From positions 1 to 64,000 of the forward strand of contig NZ_JAFBEP010000015.1 of assembly GCF_016908775.1 (NCBI RefSeq): a stretch of 64,000 bases of DNA. The letters are read 5' to 3'. Source of the stretch: Defluviitalea raffinosedens (GTDB lineage: Bacteria; Bacillota; Clostridia; Lachnospirales; Defluviitaleaceae). Shown piece by piece: positions 61,568 through 64,000 of the stretch. The position numbers and the translations under genes were made by a program. The stretch's first letter is position 1. Each line of letters opens with the position of its first letter. The notes beneath the pieces were generated by a model. It ran no database searches, had not been told where the DNA came from, and saw only the letters and a program-made list of their open reading frames with translations.

Positions 61568-63028
61568 ATGCAAAATTCTAGTTTGAAAATTCTGTTTGTG
61601 GTTTCTGAAATGGCACCCTTTGCTAAAACAGGAGGAGTAGGTGAATTTGCAGGCACTTTGCCTTTTGAAATCGCTTCGCAGGGATGGGACGTACGCATTG
61701 TTCTGCCAAAATATAAGCAAATCAGTGGTGACTATACTCAATGTATGGAGTATATATGTGATTATCCGGTAAATTTAGATTGGCGAAAACAGACAGCTAT
61801 TATTAGAAAAGTTGATTTTGACAATGGAACAGGAAACATTCCCTGCTATTTCATAGATAATGCTTACTATTTTGACAGACAACAGATGTATAGTAATCCG
61901 GACGATGCAGAAAGATTTGCCTTTTTTTGTAAGGCAGTATTAGAAATGCTTCCTAAAATTAATTTTGTGCCTGATATTATTCATTGCAATGATTGGGAAA
62001 CAGGACCTGTATGTGTTTTATTGCGTCAACAGTACAAATACATAGATTTTTACAAGCAGATAAAGACAGTATTTACGATCCACAATCTTCAATGTCAAGG
62101 CAATTTTCCTAAAGATACTTTAAGTTTATTAAATTTAGGAGAGGAATTTTATCATCCTGATAGCCTAGAATTTTATGGAAATGTCAATTATATGAAAGCA
62201 GGCATTATTTATAGTGATTTGATTACAACAGTGAGTCCGACCTATGCAAAAGAAATCCAGACGCCTGAATATGGAAATGGACTAGATGGAATTATTCGAA
62301 AAAGGCAAGCTGATTTATTTGGTATCATTAATGGAATTAATTATAATGTTTATAATCCCCAAACTGATCCTTATATATATGAAAAATATGACAGTAATTC
62401 TTTGGAAAAGAAATATGTAAATAAAATAAAATTTCAACAAGAGCTTGGACTGGAGCAAAACCCAGAAATACCTTTGATTGCCATGATTTCTTATTTAACG
62501 GATGAGAAGGGTTTCGACTTAATTGAGGAAAGCATAGAAGAGATCATGCAAATGAATATTCAATTTGTGATCTTAGGCACAGGAGATCCTGTTTATGAAG
62601 ATTTAATTTGCTCCATACAGCAAAAGTATCCCAGTAAAATGAGAGCGATCATTGCCTATAATATGGAACTGGCTCAAAAAATTTTTGCAGCATCAGATAT
62701 TTATCTTATGCCTTCAAAATTTGAAGCCTGCGGCTTAAATCAGATGATTGCGCTTAGATACGGCTCAGTACCTGTTGTTCGGGCAACAGGTGGATTAGCA
62801 GATACGGTTATTCCTTTTGATATTCAAAATTGTGACGGTAATGGATTTATATTTAAAGAGCATTGCAGGCAATCCATGCTTTTTACTCTCAAAACTGCTG
62901 TAGAATTATATAAAACATATCCCGCTGCTTGGAAGCAAATGGTTTCAAAAGGAATGCAATTAGATTTTTCTTGGAATGCATCAGCGCTCCAATATATAAA
63001 ATTATATTATAAGTTGACAGAAAAATAA
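61568..63028 (+). CDS. glgA: Glycogen/starch synthase (GT5)
   Basis: Adds glucose from ADP-glucose to alpha-1,4-glucan. The 486-residue protein has the GT5 ADP-glucose site FAKTGGVGEFAGTLP (KTGGV in place of the usual KTGGL), HCNDWETGPV, FTIHNLQCQG, GIINGINYNVYNP, DEKGFDLIEE and the C-terminal PSKFEACGLNQMIALRYGSV plus TGGLADTV. GGAGTGG precedes the ATG. Other glg genes are not in the window. Likely co-transcribed with the GalT-like gene. Confidence 0.95.
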   Translation: MQNSSLKILFVVSEMAPFAKTGGVGEFAGTLPFEIASQGWDVRIVLPKYKQISGDYTQCMEYICDYPVNLDWRKQTAIIRKVDFDNGTGNIPCYFIDNAYYFDRQQMYSNPDDAERFAFFCKAVLEMLPKINFVPDIIHCNDWETGPVCVLLRQQYKYIDFYKQIKTVFTIHNLQCQGNFPKDTLSLLNLGEEFYHPDSLEFYGNVNYMKAGIIYSDLITTVSPTYAKEIQTPEYGNGLDGIIRKRQADLFGIINGINYNVYNPQTDPYIYEKYDSNSLEKKYVNKIKFQQELGLEQNPEIPLIAMISYLTDEKGFDLIEESIEEIMQMNIQFVILGTGDPVYEDLICSIQQKYPSKMRAIIAYNMELAQKIFAASDIYLMPSKFEACGLNQMIALRYGSVPVVRATGGLADTVIPFDIQNCDGNGFIFKEHCRQSMLFTLKTAVELYKTYPAAWKQMVSKGMQLDFSWNASALQYIKLYYKLTEK

Positions 63029-63059
63029 AAGAAGATGGAAGACGAATTGTAATTTTTTG

Positions 63060-63091
63060 TCTAGATGAGTAAAAAATCATCTAGATTTTTT
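63060..63091 (+). terminator. Intrinsic terminator after glgA
   Basis: Stem TCTAGATGA/TCATCTAGA (9 bp) with an eight-base loop, then T-run. Confidence 0.85.
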
Positions 63092-63182
63092 TATGACTTG
63101 TGATATCATTATAGATATATACATATAGTTTCCTTATTCGTTATACCACATCCAAATTTGTAGTAACAAAGGAGTGTAGGCA

Positions 63183-64000
63183 TTGAATTTAGACAGGCAT
63201 ATTAGAGAAGAACTCGTTTTTGGACTAGATATAGGTACACGAACAATCATGGGAATCTTAGGTTTTCAAAGGGGTAATGATTTTGTTGTAATTGCGTCAG
63301 AGCAAATCGAATATGAATCCAGGGCAATGATGGATGGGCAGATTCATGATATTTTTAAAGTGGCACAAACAGTTCAAAAGGTTAAAGCAGCTTTAGAAAA
63401 ACGTCTTGGAATTCAATTAAAAGACGTAGCCATTGCTGCTGCCGGGAGAGTATTAAAAACCTATTTAGTTAGAATTGATCAAAATTTGGATGAAGTTAAG
63501 GAAATTAATAAAGACGTTATCAGAGAATTAGAGCTTAAAGGAATTGACGAAGCACAGGTCAAATTGAAAGAAGAATTGGACGATACAAATATAGATTACT
63601 TTTGTGTAGGTTATTCCGTGGTAAACTATTATTTAAATGAATATGTGATTACTAATTTGGAAGGACATAAAGGGAAAAAAATCGGTGCAGACGTACTGGC
63701 TACGTTTTTACCCCGCAGTGTTGTAGAGAGTTTATATGCTGTAATGGATAAAGTAGGATTAAATGTAGTCAGCCTTACCCTGGAACCTATAGCTGCAATT
63801 AATGTAGCAATTCCTGAGAATTTAAGACTTCTTAATCTTGCTTTAGTAGATGTAGGAGCAGGAACTTCTGATATTGCTATTACAAAAGAGGGCGCAGTTA
63901 TTGGTTATGGTATGATCCCTGTTGCTGGGGATGAAATTACAGAAAGAATTGTACATAAATATTTGGTTGATTTTCAGACTGCTGAAAAAATTAAATACCA
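63183..64000 (+). CDS. FtsA-like cell division/PilM-type ATPase, truncated by window end
   Basis: Actin-fold protein, first 272 codons visible, with no stop before the window ends. The phosphate-1 motif is VFGLDIGTRTIMGILG near the N-terminus and phosphate-2 is LVDVGAGTSDIAIT. VAIAAAGRVLKTYLV and LEPIAAINVAIP are typical of the FtsA/PilM (SHS2-containing) group. The start is TTG at 63183 with AAAGGAGTG eight bases upstream. The N-terminal helix of a canonical FtsA cannot be judged, and this Clostridia subgroup is usually a second FtsA-domain protein distinct from the one beside ftsZ. Confidence 0.85.
   Translation, partial: MNLDRHIREELVFGLDIGTRTIMGILGFQRGNDFVVIASEQIEYESRAMMDGQIHDIFKVAQTVQKVKAALEKRLGIQLKDVAIAAAGRVLKTYLVRIDQNLDEVKEINKDVIRELELKGIDEAQVKLKEELDDTNIDYFCVGYSVVNYYLNEYVITNLEGHKGKKIGADVLATFLPRSVVESLYAVMDKVGLNVVSLTLEPIAAINVAIPENLRLLNLALVDVGAGTSDIAITKEGAVIGYGMIPVAGDEITERIVHKYLVDFQTAEKIKY

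Noticed and set aside
1-64000. CRISPR arrays, insertion sequences, prophage, integrase genes
   Set aside because: None seen: no regularly spaced direct repeats, no transposase or integrase motifs.

Overview
The window reads as chromosome from a low-GC, endospore-forming member of the class Clostridia. The evidence is a GerA-type germinant receptor operon, SpoVB-like and BofC-like proteins, a LysM-CAP protein, several spore-surface-like low-complexity proteins, meso-diaminopimelate dehydrogenase, a two-domain 2-hydroxyacyl-CoA dehydratase activase, AGGAGG-type ribosome binding sites and intrinsic terminators. I cannot name the genus from sequence alone. I see no prophage, transposase, CRISPR array, plasmid gene or rRNA; nearly everything looks like core or sporulation-lineage genome.

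Layout. 1-2.9 kb: tRNA-Gly tail, then glycerate kinase with a GntP permease. 2.9-7.0 kb (minus strand): gerKA-gerKC-small D-like protein-gerKB, in which gerKC carries an apparent one-base frameshift. 7.2-16.4 kb: short mixed-strand units, namely a family 8 glycosyltransferase, three low-complexity spore-surface-like proteins, a CmpB-like membrane protein, MsrA, Ddh, a ClpE-like unfoldase, a membrane-anchored HExxH protein and a divergent cis-prenyltransferase. 16.4-31.5 kb: MsrC, the 1436-residue activase, TypA, SpoVB/BofC-like proteins, two FAD oxidoreductases, two tandem paralogous genes I do not recognise, and a PHP-family phosphatase. 31.6-40.1 kb: DUF1292 protein with a metal-binding-like N-terminus, LysM-CAP protein, DegV, HAD phosphatase, ProB, a duplicated-domain lipoprotein, UPF0291, zinc-ribbon and DUF2085 membrane proteins, 5-formyl-THF cyclo-ligase and ProA. 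40.2-49.8 kb: ruvAB behind a LexA-type box, a DUF1836 regulator, ZapA, U32 peptidase, FtsW/RodA with its transpeptidase, PrsW and a Nudix hydrolase. 50-64 kb: tRNA-Leu(CAA), an ECF sigma/anti-sigma/SIMPL operon with its own ECF-type promoter, a ComEC-like degenerate hydrolase, PolA, CoaE, lytic transglycosylase, peptide-binding lipoprotein, patatin, GalT-like transferase, glycogen synthase and the start of an FtsA-like gene.

How it fits together: the dominant themes are envelope and division (ZapA, FtsW/RodA-PBP, lytic transglycosylase, UppS-like, FtsA-like), spore formation and germination, DNA maintenance (RuvAB, PolA), and proline, redox and carbon-storage metabolism. The least explained items are a dispersed intergenic element present in three copies with identical internal spacing (15921, 25900 on the minus strand, 49831), an associated set of hairpins, the gerKC frameshift, the tandem unknown paralogues at 28.9-30.6 kb, and the membrane HExxH protein at 14.1 kb.
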